Shown: positions 5,834-11,428 of the stretch, piece by piece
How positions within the stretch are numbered: position 1 is the first letter of the stretch
How the letters are laid out: every line of letters begins with the position of its first letter
Origin: Desulfovibrio sp.
Lineage (GTDB): Bacteria; Desulfobacterota; Desulfovibrionia; Desulfovibrionales; Desulfovibrionaceae
Length of the DNA stretch: 11,428 bases
Reading direction: 5' to 3'
Assembly (NCBI GenBank): GCA_031275955.1
Contig: JAISNZ010000180.1
Coordinates: 1 to 11,428, forward strand
Translations under genes and position numbers: made by a program
Notes under the pieces: generated by a model
What the model was told of the DNA's origin: nothing
Databases searched by the model: none
Seen by the model: only the letters and a program-made list of their open reading frames with translations

Positions 5834-6346
5834 ATGACGGAGGGAGAGTGTCGTTGCGGGTCTGGAAAAAGGGAAGGGGAGTGTTGCGGGCCGATCCTTG
5901 CCGGCGCGGCGGTGGCCCGCGGTCCCGAGGAGTTGATGCGGGCGCGTTTCACCGCCCACTGCCGGCGCGACTACGCCTTTCTGGTGGCTTCCACCCATCC
6001 GGCGCGGCGCAAGGGCGTTACCGAGGCGAAGATCGCCGAGTGGGCGGAACATGTGGAATGGACGGGGTTGGAGATCCTTTCCGCCGGCGCGGATGAAGAC
6101 AGGGGCCGGGTTTCCTTCTGCGCCGGCTATACCGTCCGGGATTTGCCCCGGACCCTGCGCGAGGACGCCGAATTTCTCCGGGAGGACGGAGTCTGGTTCT
6201 ATGTGGACGGCAAGATCCACGGCCCTGATCCCTATCAGCGCGAAACGCCCCGGGTGGGGCGCAATGATCCCTGCCCTTGCGGCAGCGGGAAAAAATATAA
6301 AAAATGTTGCGCGGCCGCTGGCGCCGAAGGGAATACGCGCGCCTGA
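5834..6346 (+). CDS. ychJ: YchJ family protein with N- and C-terminal SEC-C type zinc motifs
   Basis: 170 residues from the ATG at 5834, with AGGAGG 5 bases upstream. The N terminus has CRCGSGKREGECCGP (C6, C8, C17, C18), the YchJ entry motif. The C terminus has RNDPCPCGSGKKYKKCC (C147, C149, C158, C159), a classic SEC-C zinc-binding tail like that of SecA. Between them is the compact NTF2-like core of the UPF0225/YchJ family, with ELMRARFTAHCRRDYAFL and FYVDGKIHG. The family is widespread and its function is not settled; the zinc tails may contact SecB, ribosomes or nucleic acid, but that is borrowed from other SEC-C proteins. It is divergent from the PilZ gene and convergent with the epimerase gene 35 bp downstream. 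The frame is open from 5669, but those codons cover the PilZ start region and are not coding. Confidence 0.9.
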   Translation: MTEGECRCGSGKREGECCGPILAGAAVARGPEELMRARFTAHCRRDYAFLVASTHPARRKGVTEAKIAEWAEHVEWTGLEILSAGADEDRGRVSFCAGYTVRDLPRTLREDAEFLREDGVWFYVDGKIHGPDPYQRETPRVGRNDPCPCGSGKKYKKCCAAAGAEGNTRA

Positions 6347-6381
6347 GCCCGCCCGACGCGCATTGCCGCAGGAACGCTCGC

Positions 6382-7407
6382 TCAAAGATGGGTTACATAC
6401 CAGGCGCCCGCCTTTTGGATGCCCTGGCGGACGGTGTATTCCGGTTCGTAGCCGAGCAGGGTTTCGGCCTTGCTGATGTCCGCCAGGGAATGGCGGACAT
6501 CGCCGGGGCGGAACTCCCGGTATGCCGGCTGGATGCCGGCGGCTTCTGGTTTGTGGCGGGCGGTTTCCTCCCGGATGAGCAGGAAGAGTTCTTTCAGGGT
6601 GGTGCGCTGGTTGACGGCCACATTGTAGACCTGGTTCCAGGCCGCGGGATTGTCGGAGCAGGCGGCCAGGAGGTTGGCCTGGACGCAGTTGTCGATGAAG
6701 CAGAAATCGCGGGATGTTTCGCCGTCGCCGTTGATGGCGACGGTTTGTCCGCGCAAAAGGCCGGCGAACCAGGCCGGGATGACGGCCGCATAGGCGCCTT
6801 CGGGGTCCTGGCGCTGGCCGAAGATGTTGAAGTAGCGCAGGCCGATGCTGGGAAAGCCGTAGGCCGAGGCAAAGACGCCGGCATAGAGTTCGTTGACGTA
6901 TTTGGTCACGGCGTAGGGGGAAAGGGGCTTGCCGATGCGATCTTCCTGTTTGGGCAGAGAGGGGTCGTCCCCGTAGGTGGAACTGGAGGCGGCATAGACA
7001 AAGCGTTTGCAGCCGGCGTCCCTGGCGCTGAGCATCATGTTCAGGAACCCGTCGATATTGTTCGCGTTGGTCAGGAGGGGATCTTTCAGGGAACGGGGCA
7101 CGGAGCCGAGGGCGGCCTGATGCAGGATATGGGTTATGCCCTCGCAAGCCGCGCGGCAGGTTTCCAGAGAACGGATGTCGCCGCGCAGGGGTTCAAAGTT
7201 GGGCCACAGGTCCGGACCCACGGCCTCCCGGACCTGATCCAGGTTCTTTTCGGACCCGGTGGCGAAATTGTCCAGTCCGCGCACGCGCTGTCCCGCTTTG
7301 AGCAGCGTTTCCACGAGATGGGACCCGATGAACCCGGCCGATCCGGTGACCAGCCAGCGTTGCGGCTGGGAGGGAAGACGGGCGAGAAGATCCTGATAGG
7401 CGGACAT
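6382..7407 (-). CDS. UDP-N-acetylglucosamine 4-epimerase, WbpP/TviC-like SDR
   Basis: 341 residues, the length of Pseudomonas WbpP. The extended SDR motifs are TGSAGFIGSH (21-30, NAD binding), AASSSTYGD (139-147) with the serine catalytic region, and SPYAVTK (163-169) giving Y165 and K169. GDGETSRDFCFIDNCVQANL (227-246) is characteristic of the WbpP/TviC branch rather than GalE. This enzyme interconverts UDP-GlcNAc and UDP-GalNAc, or their uronic acids, in the cytoplasm to feed O-antigen, capsule or other glycans. The exact substrate cannot be set by sequence alone. The start at 7407 has AGGAGA 6 bases upstream; a longer open frame to 8097 would overlap the lipoprotein gene and is rejected. 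The gene stands alone on the minus strand, and its usual polysaccharide neighbours are not in the window. Confidence 0.9.
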   Translation of the reverse strand: MSAYQDLLARLPSQPQRWLVTGSAGFIGSHLVETLLKAGQRVRGLDNFATGSEKNLDQVREAVGPDLWPNFEPLRGDIRSLETCRAACEGITHILHQAALGSVPRSLKDPLLTNANNIDGFLNMMLSARDAGCKRFVYAASSSTYGDDPSLPKQEDRIGKPLSPYAVTKYVNELYAGVFASAYGFPSIGLRYFNIFGQRQDPEGAYAAVIPAWFAGLLRGQTVAINGDGETSRDFCFIDNCVQANLLAACSDNPAAWNQVYNVAVNQRTTLKELFLLIREETARHKPEAAGIQPAYREFRPGDVRHSLADISKAETLLGYEPEYTVRQGIQKAGAWYVTHL

Positions 7408-7488
7408 GCGGCTCTCCTGTTGGGGCGTTGGTTCCGCTCTACCCTGTTTTGCCTCCCGCGTAAACGGGCCGGGGAAATGTTCAGGGAG

Positions 7489-7509
7489 CGGGGCTCCGCC
7501 CCGGGGCGG
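7489..7509. repeat. Overlapping GC hairpin and 14-bp perfect palindrome
   Basis: CGGGGC (7489-7494) pairs with GCCCCG (7498-7503) around TCC, while CCGCCCCGGGGCGG (7496-7509) is itself a perfect palindrome. The two structures share bases and exclude each other. CGGGGCTCCGCCCCG is the exact reverse complement of the last hairpin of MITE 1 (5095-5109), so this may be a relic of a related dispersed repeat. It lies between divergent genes, in the leader of the epimerase gene on the minus strand. Confidence 0.5.
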
Positions 7510-7554
7510 CAAATACAACTTGACTTTTTCTATACTTTTGCCAAGGGTGAGGAA

Positions 7555-7596
7555 ATGCGGGGGCGCCTGGCGCGCGCCCCCGCCGCGGTTCCCTAA
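7555..7596 (+). CDS. Possible 13-residue leader peptide over a strong hairpin
   Basis: A frame reading MRGRLARAPAAVP then TAA starts 2 bases after GAGGAA and ends inside the AAGGAGGT Shine-Dalgarno of the lipoprotein gene. Almost all of it lies in a 10-bp hairpin, GCGGGGGCGC (7557-7566) with GCGCCCCCGC (7574-7583), loop 7 bases. The hairpin alone could hinder ribosomes, and translation of the small frame would melt it. The hairpin is certain as sequence; the peptide is not. Confidence 0.25.
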   Translation: MRGRLARAPAAVP

Positions 7597-7605
7597 GGAG
7601 GTAGT

Positions 7606-8106
7606 ATGGCCCTTTTCTCCCGCCTGTCGGCCCTGTCTTTGCTCTTTTTTGTGCTCACCGCTTGCGCATCTGACGGGAGTTTGAGCAATCCCTTTTCTTC
7701 CTCTGAGGATCCCCCGGAAAATCCCTATTATCTGAGCGAATTTTCCGATGTGCCCATTCCGCAGGGCATGACGGAAGATAAGAGGGAGACCTATATTTCC
7801 TTTGCCCCTTCCGGACTGAAGTGCGGCGTGCAGCATTTCAGCGGCCGGGTGGAGGTGGTTTCTCTGATGAACGCCATGCGCCGGAATATGGCCGCGCACG
7901 GCTGGGTTTTGCGCGCCCTGCTTCGATCCCAGGAATCCATCCTGGTCTTTGAGAAGTCGGACAGCGTCTGCACCATGCACATCAGCGACGGACGGATCTA
8001 CACGGGCCTGATCCTGTTCATGTCTCCCCGGCTTGACGGAGACTCGGAGCCTGTTTTTCCGGAACGGCAATCCTCGTCTTCGGGCCTGACGGAGCAAGCC
8101 CTCTGA
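7606..8106 (+). CDS. Predicted outer-membrane lipoprotein of unknown function
   Basis: 166 residues with a clean lipoprotein signal: a basic start, a hydrophobic stretch (about 7-18) and lipobox LTAC with C20. Residue +2 is alanine, not aspartate, which favours sorting to the outer membrane. The mature part has a Ser/Pro-rich linker (about 24-40), then a small folded domain beginning YYLSEFSDVPIPQGM and containing LMNAMRRNMAAHGWVLRALL (87-106). This style recurs in small delta-proteobacterial lipoproteins, but I cannot name the family with confidence. AAGGAGGT lies 3 bases before the ATG. Its stop overlaps the coaBC start (TGATG), so the two are translationally coupled, though no functional link is obvious. 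Confidence 0.85.
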   Translation: MALFSRLSALSLLFFVLTACASDGSLSNPFSSSEDPPENPYYLSEFSDVPIPQGMTEDKRETYISFAPSGLKCGVQHFSGRVEVVSLMNAMRRNMAAHGWVLRALLRSQESILVFEKSDSVCTMHISDGRIYTGLILFMSPRLDGDSEPVFPERQSSSSGLTEQAL

Positions 8107-9323
8107 TGGAGCCCCCCATCGTCCTTTCCTGTCTGGCCGGACGGCGGGTGCATCTTGGCGTTTGCGGCTCTGTGGCCGCCTATAAGGCCCTGGACCTGAT
8201 GCGTCTTTTCCGCAAGGCTCGGTTGCGGGTTTCCGTTGTCCTGACCCCCGCGGCGACGCGCTTTGTCACCCCCTTAAGCTTTGCCGCCCTTGAGGCCGAA
8301 GCGGTGGACACGGATATGTTCGCGGCTGGAGAAGGCGCCCCCTTTGGGCATCTGCGGCCGAGAGCCGTTGCCGACGCCTTTGTCGTTGCCCCGGCTTCCG
8401 CCACGACCCTGGCCCGTCTCGCCGCCGGGCTGGCCGATGAAATGCTGGCCGCCCAGGCCTTGGCCTTTTCCCGGCCTCTGGTCCTGGCGCCGGCCATGAA
8501 TCCTGGCATGTGGGCCAATGCGGCCACCCAGGCCAATGTCCGCTGTCTTCAGGAACGCGGGCATTCCCTGGTGCTGCCGGTTTTGGGGCGGGTCGCCTGT
8601 GGCGAGGAAGGCCAGGGCAGGCTGGCGGATCTGGAGGATATTTTTTGGGCGCTTCTTTCCAAGCTCTGTCCCCAGGATATGGCGGGGAAGACCCTGCTGG
8701 TGACCCTGGGTCCCACCCGTGAACCCTGGGACGGAGTCCGCTGCTGGACCAACCTGTCCAGCGGGCGGATGGGAGCGGCTGTGGCCACAGCCGCCTTTCT
8801 TCGCGGGGCGCGGGTTTTGGCGGTGGCGGGTCCGGGCGCTCCCCGCCTGCCCGGCGGGGTGGAACGGCACGACACGGGCACGGCCAGGGAGATGTTCGCC
8901 GCGGCCAGGAGTCTCTGGCCTCAGGCGGATGCCGGCATTTTCACCGCCGCGGTGGCGGATTACTCCCCCCTGCCCCTGGGGGAAGGCAAGTTCAAAAAGC
9001 GGCAGGCCGGGGAATCCCTGAGCATCGCTTTCAGCGGAAACCCGGACATCCTTTTTCATTTGGCCGCGGAACGCCGGATCGGGCAAAAGGTTGTGGGTTT
9101 TGCCGCGGAGACCTCGGATCTGGAGGCGCAGGCGACCGCCAAGCTGGAATGGAAAAAGGCGGATATGATTGTGGGCAATCTGGTGGGCGGAGCGGACTCC
9201 GGCTTTGCCGGCGACAAGAATACGGTCTTTGTCCGGGATATTCACGGCCGGGCCGAATCCTGGCCTGTTCTTTCCAAGGCGGATGTGGCCTGGAGGCTTC
9301 TGGATTGGCTCGAAACCCTGTGA
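8106..9323 (+). CDS. coaBC: Bifunctional phosphopantothenoylcysteine decarboxylase / phosphopantothenate-cysteine ligase
   Basis: 405 residues, the usual length. It catalyses two steps of coenzyme A synthesis: joining cysteine to 4'-phosphopantothenate (CoaB), then decarboxylating the product with FMN (CoaC). CoaC (about 11-185) has the FMN loop GSVAAYKA (21-28), the catalytic histidine in GHLRP (H82), PAMNPGMW (129-136) and the redox cysteine in ACGEEGQGR (C165). CoaB (about 193-405) has VTLGPTREPWDGVR and TNLSSGRMG (199-223), AAVADY (281-286), the KFKK segment (295-298) and GFAAET (331-336). CoaB substitutions such as SSGRMG for SSGKMG look like lineage variants; no active residue is missing. 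The ATG at 8106 shares a base with the stop of the lipoprotein gene. This is probably the essential gene of the cluster. Confidence 0.97.
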   Translation: MEPPIVLSCLAGRRVHLGVCGSVAAYKALDLMRLFRKARLRVSVVLTPAATRFVTPLSFAALEAEAVDTDMFAAGEGAPFGHLRPRAVADAFVVAPASATTLARLAAGLADEMLAAQALAFSRPLVLAPAMNPGMWANAATQANVRCLQERGHSLVLPVLGRVACGEEGQGRLADLEDIFWALLSKLCPQDMAGKTLLVTLGPTREPWDGVRCWTNLSSGRMGAAVATAAFLRGARVLAVAGPGAPRLPGGVERHDTGTAREMFAAARSLWPQADAGIFTAAVADYSPLPLGEGKFKKRQAGESLSIAFSGNPDILFHLAAERRIGQKVVGFAAETSDLEAQATAKLEWKKADMIVGNLVGGADSGFAGDKNTVFVRDIHGRAESWPVLSKADVAWRLLDWLETL

Positions 9324-10057
9324 CCCTTGCGGAAACCCTTCGTCCCTGGCATACGGCGGGACTTTTCTGGATCTTGGGGGATACGGCCGAAGGGGAGCGG
9401 ACCGCGGGGGGGGTCGCGGAGGATCTGCCGGGCCTCTTTGCCGCCAAAAGGGCCTTCGCGGCCGGGAAAGGCGCGCAGGCCGCGGGCGCGTCCTCTGAGG
9501 CGGAAGTCCTTCCCTGGGGATCTTCCCGGGCGGCGCCGCGCTCCCCGGGGGAAGAACCGGGGGAGGTCGCGCCCGCCCTTCTGCCGCCCGCCTGGAGGGA
9601 ACTTCTGGCAAAGACCCCTGCCGCGCCTCTGTTGTGGACTTATGCCGAGCTTGGCCAGGATCTGCGGGGCCAGGGAGATCGGGCGCGGTCGGCGGGCCTT
9701 AGGGGACTGATTGGCCGACTCCGGCTCCCCCGGGGATCCAGCGCCTTCTGGCCCCTGACCCTGGAGGAGGCCTGGCCGCGGTGCCTGGAAGCGGGGCGCC
9801 TGCCCCCGGATGCTCCTTTCTTCCTGCAGGGCCTGGCCCGAATCCGTCCCCGGGCGGTGATCCTTTTCGGGGCACATTCCTGCTTTTTGTCCGGTCTGGA
9901 CCTTTCTTTGCGGCTGCCCTTCACCCAGCAGGTCAAAAACGGCTCTTTTTTTCTCCTGCTGCCGGCCTGGAGCGAGCTTGTGGCCAAAAGAGAACTGCAG
10001 GAGCATTCCCTGACCTATTTGCAAGCCGCTTTTTCCTCCCTCCCGGGCCTGAGGTAA
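9320..10057 (+). CDS. Uncharacterised protein coupled to coaBC, GTG start
   Basis: 245 residues from a GTG at 9320 that overlaps the coaBC stop by 4 bp (GTGA). No better start exists, since upstream codons in this frame lie inside coaBC and there is no convincing Shine-Dalgarno, so translation probably depends on coupling. The N-terminal third is Trp- and Leu-rich (LRPWHTAGLFWILGD), followed by a low-complexity Ala/Gly/Pro stretch (about 48-90). The C-terminal part looks folded: LLWTYAELGQDLRG, LIGRLRLPRGSSAFWPLTL, ARIRPRAVILFG (173-184) and GSFFLLLPAWSEL (208-220). The hydrophobic strand ending in FG resembles an alpha/beta nucleotide- or DNA-processing fold, but I do not recognise a family. 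It is followed 2 bp later by the UDP-glucuronate epimerase gene, so it belongs to the same transcript. Confidence 0.75.
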   Translation: MTLAETLRPWHTAGLFWILGDTAEGERTAGGVAEDLPGLFAAKRAFAAGKGAQAAGASSEAEVLPWGSSRAAPRSPGEEPGEVAPALLPPAWRELLAKTPAAPLLWTYAELGQDLRGQGDRARSAGLRGLIGRLRLPRGSSAFWPLTLEEAWPRCLEAGRLPPDAPFFLQGLARIRPRAVILFGAHSCFLSGLDLSLRLPFTQQVKNGSFFLLLPAWSELVAKRELQEHSLTYLQAAFSSLPGLR

Positions 10058-10059
10058 AG

Positions 10060-11100
10060 ATGTCCGTTCTTGTCACCGGCGCGGCCGGCTTTATCGGCTT
10101 TCATCTCTGCCGGCGGCTTTTGGAGCAAGGGCACGCGGTTGTAGGGATCGACAACCTGAATGAGTACTACAGCGTTGCGCTGAAAGAGGCCCGCCTGGAG
10201 ATCCTGCGGGCGCGGGCCGGCTTTTCTTTCCAGCGCCTGGATATTACGGACGGGGAGGGCCTGGCCGCCCTTTTTGCCGCTCAGACCTTTCCCCTGGTCA
10301 TTCACCTGGCCGCCCAGGCCGGCGTCCGCTACAGCCGCCGGAATCCTCTGGCCTATGTCCACTCCAACCTGGTGGGCTTTGCCCATATTCTGGAGGAGTG
10401 CCGGCGGTGCCGGACAGGACACCTGGTCTACGCCTCTTCCAGTTCCGTCTATGGGGGCAGCGCGCGCGTTCCCTTCCGGGAGACGGATGCCGTGGATCAT
10501 CCCTTGAACCTGTATGCGGCGACGAAAAGAAGCAATGAGCTCATGGCCCATGCGTACAGCCACCTTTACGGCCTGCCGACCACCGGACTGCGCTTTTTTA
10601 CCGTCTACGGGCCGTGGGGACGACCCGATATGGCCCTGTATCTTTTTACCCGGGCCATCCTGGCCGGGGAACCGCTTCCGGTCTTTAATCAGGGCCGGAT
10701 GCGCCGGGATTTTACCTATATTGACGATGTGATCGAGGCCGTGCTGCGCATCGCCCGGATTCCCGCCGCGCCCGCCCCGGACTGGAATCCCTTGCAGCCG
10801 CTTTTGGATCGCGGCGCCTCCCCGTACCGGATCTACAATATCGGACAGGGCCGGCCGGAGGAGGTGGGAACCCTGATTGCCCTTTTGGAGAAACATTTGG
10901 GGAAAAGGGCAAACTTGCAATTTTTGCCTCTGCAGCCGGAAGACGGAGAGATAACCTTTGCCGCAGGCGAGGCCCTTCAGCAAGCCTGCGGATTTTCCCC
11001 GCGGGTTTCCCTTGAAGAAGGAGTTGAGCGTTTTATCCGCTGGTATCGGCACTACCACGGGGGCGCTTCCCGGGGAAAGGCCGAGGGAGCCTTTTCCTGA
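10060..11100 (+). CDS. UDP-glucuronate 4-epimerase-like SDR
   Basis: 346 residues, close to the family norm. VTGAAGFIGFHL (5-16) binds NAD, and DNLNEYYSVALKEARL (31-46) is the hallmark of the UDP-glucuronate epimerase branch (CapI, LpsL, plant GAE). ASSSSVYGG (125-133), then LYAATK with Y152 and K156, completes the active site. VYGPWGRPDMALYLFTRAIL (182-201) and RRDFTYIDDV (215-224) are also typical. The predicted reaction is UDP-glucuronate to UDP-galacturonate for capsule, LPS or exopolysaccharide. Near the C terminus LQPEDGEITFAAGEAL stands where relatives have LQPGDVxxTxAD, a small departure that may affect sugar binding. The ATG at 10060 has GAGGT 4 bases upstream, partly inside the stop region of the preceding gene. 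It is the last gene of the plus-strand cluster. Confidence 0.92.
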   Translation: MSVLVTGAAGFIGFHLCRRLLEQGHAVVGIDNLNEYYSVALKEARLEILRARAGFSFQRLDITDGEGLAALFAAQTFPLVIHLAAQAGVRYSRRNPLAYVHSNLVGFAHILEECRRCRTGHLVYASSSSVYGGSARVPFRETDAVDHPLNLYAATKRSNELMAHAYSHLYGLPTTGLRFFTVYGPWGRPDMALYLFTRAILAGEPLPVFNQGRMRRDFTYIDDVIEAVLRIARIPAAPAPDWNPLQPLLDRGASPYRIYNIGQGRPEEVGTLIALLEKHLGKRANLQFLPLQPEDGEITFAAGEALQQACGFSPRVSLEEGVERFIRWYRHYHGGASRGKAEGAFS

Positions 11101-11124
11101 AACTCCTTTATGGTTTGAGATGAT

Positions 11125-11148
11125 CACAACCGCAAGGAGGCGGTTGTG
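11125..11148 (+). terminator. Terminator-like hairpin after the epimerase gene
   Basis: CACAACCGC (11125-11133) pairs perfectly with GCGGTTGTG (11140-11148) around AAGGAG. It lies 24 bp past the stop of the epimerase gene. A five-T run (11161-11165) comes 12 bp after the stem, too far for a textbook intrinsic terminator, so it may act with Rho or be incomplete. Confidence 0.45.
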
Positions 11149-11180
11149 GTTTGAAACCGATTTTTCTGAGGGCTTTGGCC

Positions 11181-11196
11181 TGTTTCACGTGAAACA
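11181..11196. promoter_or_regulatory. parS: parS, ParB-binding centromere site
   Basis: TGTTTCACGTGAAACA is a perfect 16-bp palindrome and an exact match to the bacterial chromosomal parS consensus. ParB binds it, spreads on nearby DNA, loads SMC condensin and is acted on by ParA to segregate origins. Such sites cluster near oriC in most bacteria. This one is in non-coding sequence 81 bp after the epimerase stop and 137 bp before the second MITE copy. No parA or parB gene is visible in the window; one may lie just beyond the right edge. Confidence 0.92.
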
Positions 11197-11332
11197 TGAG
11201 CTTCGCGATCCGGGACCAGAGCGGGCAAAGCCCATGCTTTTGGCTGCGCCGGCCTCGCCCTGTCGGGCCTCGCCCAGCTTGACGGCGGGGATATCTCCGG
11301 CTAGCATGAAGGAGATTTTTTTCGAGAGCTAA
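11197..11332. other. Non-coding stretch between parS and the second MITE copy
   Basis: I see no convincing gene here. Open frames exist on both strands but start without ribosome-binding sites, and none gives a recognised protein. GGCCTCGCCC occurs twice, 5 bp apart (11251-11260 and 11266-11275). The right edge, CTAA (11329-11332), fits the YTAR target of the MITE that follows. Confidence 0.4.
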
Positions 11333-11428
11333 GGAAACACTGATTTATTCCCTTTGAGGGGGCTTTGCCCCCTCAAACTCCCCCAGCAGGGGCATCCTGA
11401 CAGGATGAGTTCGCCCTCGCTGACGTTC
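11333..11428. mobile_element. MITE 1, second copy, cut by the window end
   Basis: All 96 bases match 4939-5034 exactly and in the same orientation, starting at the same terminal GGAAACACTG. The left flank is CTAA, again fitting YTAR, while the sequence further upstream is unrelated to that of the first copy, so the boundary is the element's end. The right half, terminal repeat and target duplication lie outside the window. Confidence 0.85.

Noticed and set aside
7520..7536. TTGACT and TATACT as a promoter for the lipoprotein gene
   Set aside because: They are only 5 bp apart, and neither finds a partner hexamer at 16-18 bp.
7408..8097. N-terminal extension of the WbpP-like epimerase by 230 residues
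   Set aside because: It overlaps the lipoprotein gene on the other strand, and the ATG at 7407 with AGGAGA gives the normal 341-residue length.
8274..9611. 445-codon open frame on the minus strand
   Set aside because: Antisense to coaBC, which has complete motifs; composition is Arg/Pro/Gly-rich with no recognisable domain.
9781..10059. N-terminal extension of the UDP-glucuronate epimerase
   Set aside because: The extra 93 codons lie over the preceding gene in another frame, and the NAD-binding motif should start near residue 1.
10958..11332. 124-codon plus-strand frame across the epimerase end and parS
   Set aside because: It begins inside the epimerase gene in another frame, has no ribosome-binding site and reads through the hairpin and parS.
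1..11428. CRISPR array, tRNA, rRNA or riboswitch
   Set aside because: No regularly spaced repeats, no tRNA-like cloverleaf and no rRNA-like sequence were seen on reading; no known riboswitch core was recognised.

Overview
This GC-rich window, with very short intergenic gaps, looks like core chromosome of a delta-proteobacterium, most likely a Desulfovibrio-like member of the Desulfovibrionaceae. That assignment is inference from base composition, protein style and gene content (coaBC followed by an unknown gene and a UDP-glucuronate 4-epimerase). It rests on no database search. Nine protein genes can be recognised by motif and one more is called on reading frame, translational coupling and position. 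A perfect 16-bp ParB site (parS) lies near the right end, which suggests the segment is within the origin-proximal region.

Layout. 1-120: G16 and C20 tracts and a terminator-like hairpin. 121-2110 (minus): a three-gene operon for an MBL-fold hydrolase (glyoxalase II/YcbL-like), a flavoprotein with an iron-sulfur-flavoprotein type cysteine cluster, and a ComF-type phosphoribosyltransferase. 2323-4938 (plus): an 871-residue protein with two degenerate GGDEF-like domains, a beta-rich middle region and C-terminal TPR repeats. 4939-5267: two small non-autonomous transposable elements (MITEs) lying side by side in the gap between convergent stop codons. 5275-5712 (minus): a PilZ protein with both c-di-GMP-binding motifs intact. 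5834-6346 (plus): a YchJ/SEC-C zinc protein. 6382-7407 (minus): a WbpP/TviC-type UDP-N-acetylhexosamine 4-epimerase. 7606-11100 (plus): a tight cluster of lipoprotein, coaBC, unknown gene and UDP-glucuronate 4-epimerase. 11101-11428: hairpin, parS and the left 96 bp of a second, identical copy of the first MITE.

How the genes fit together. CoaBC makes 4'-phosphopantetheine for coenzyme A and is probably the essential gene of the right-hand cluster. The two sugar-nucleotide epimerases supply galacto-configured UDP-sugars for surface polysaccharide. The TPR/GGDEF-like protein has lost both catalytic signatures, yet its convergent neighbour is a PilZ protein that looks able to bind c-di-GMP. The pair is suggestive but unproven.

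The most notable points are the exact parS; the two MITEs with readable target duplications, which restore an ancestral gap of about 7 bp between two stop codons; the doubly degenerate GGDEF protein; and the paired G/C homopolymers at the left edge. I found no CRISPR array, tRNA, rRNA or intact transposase.
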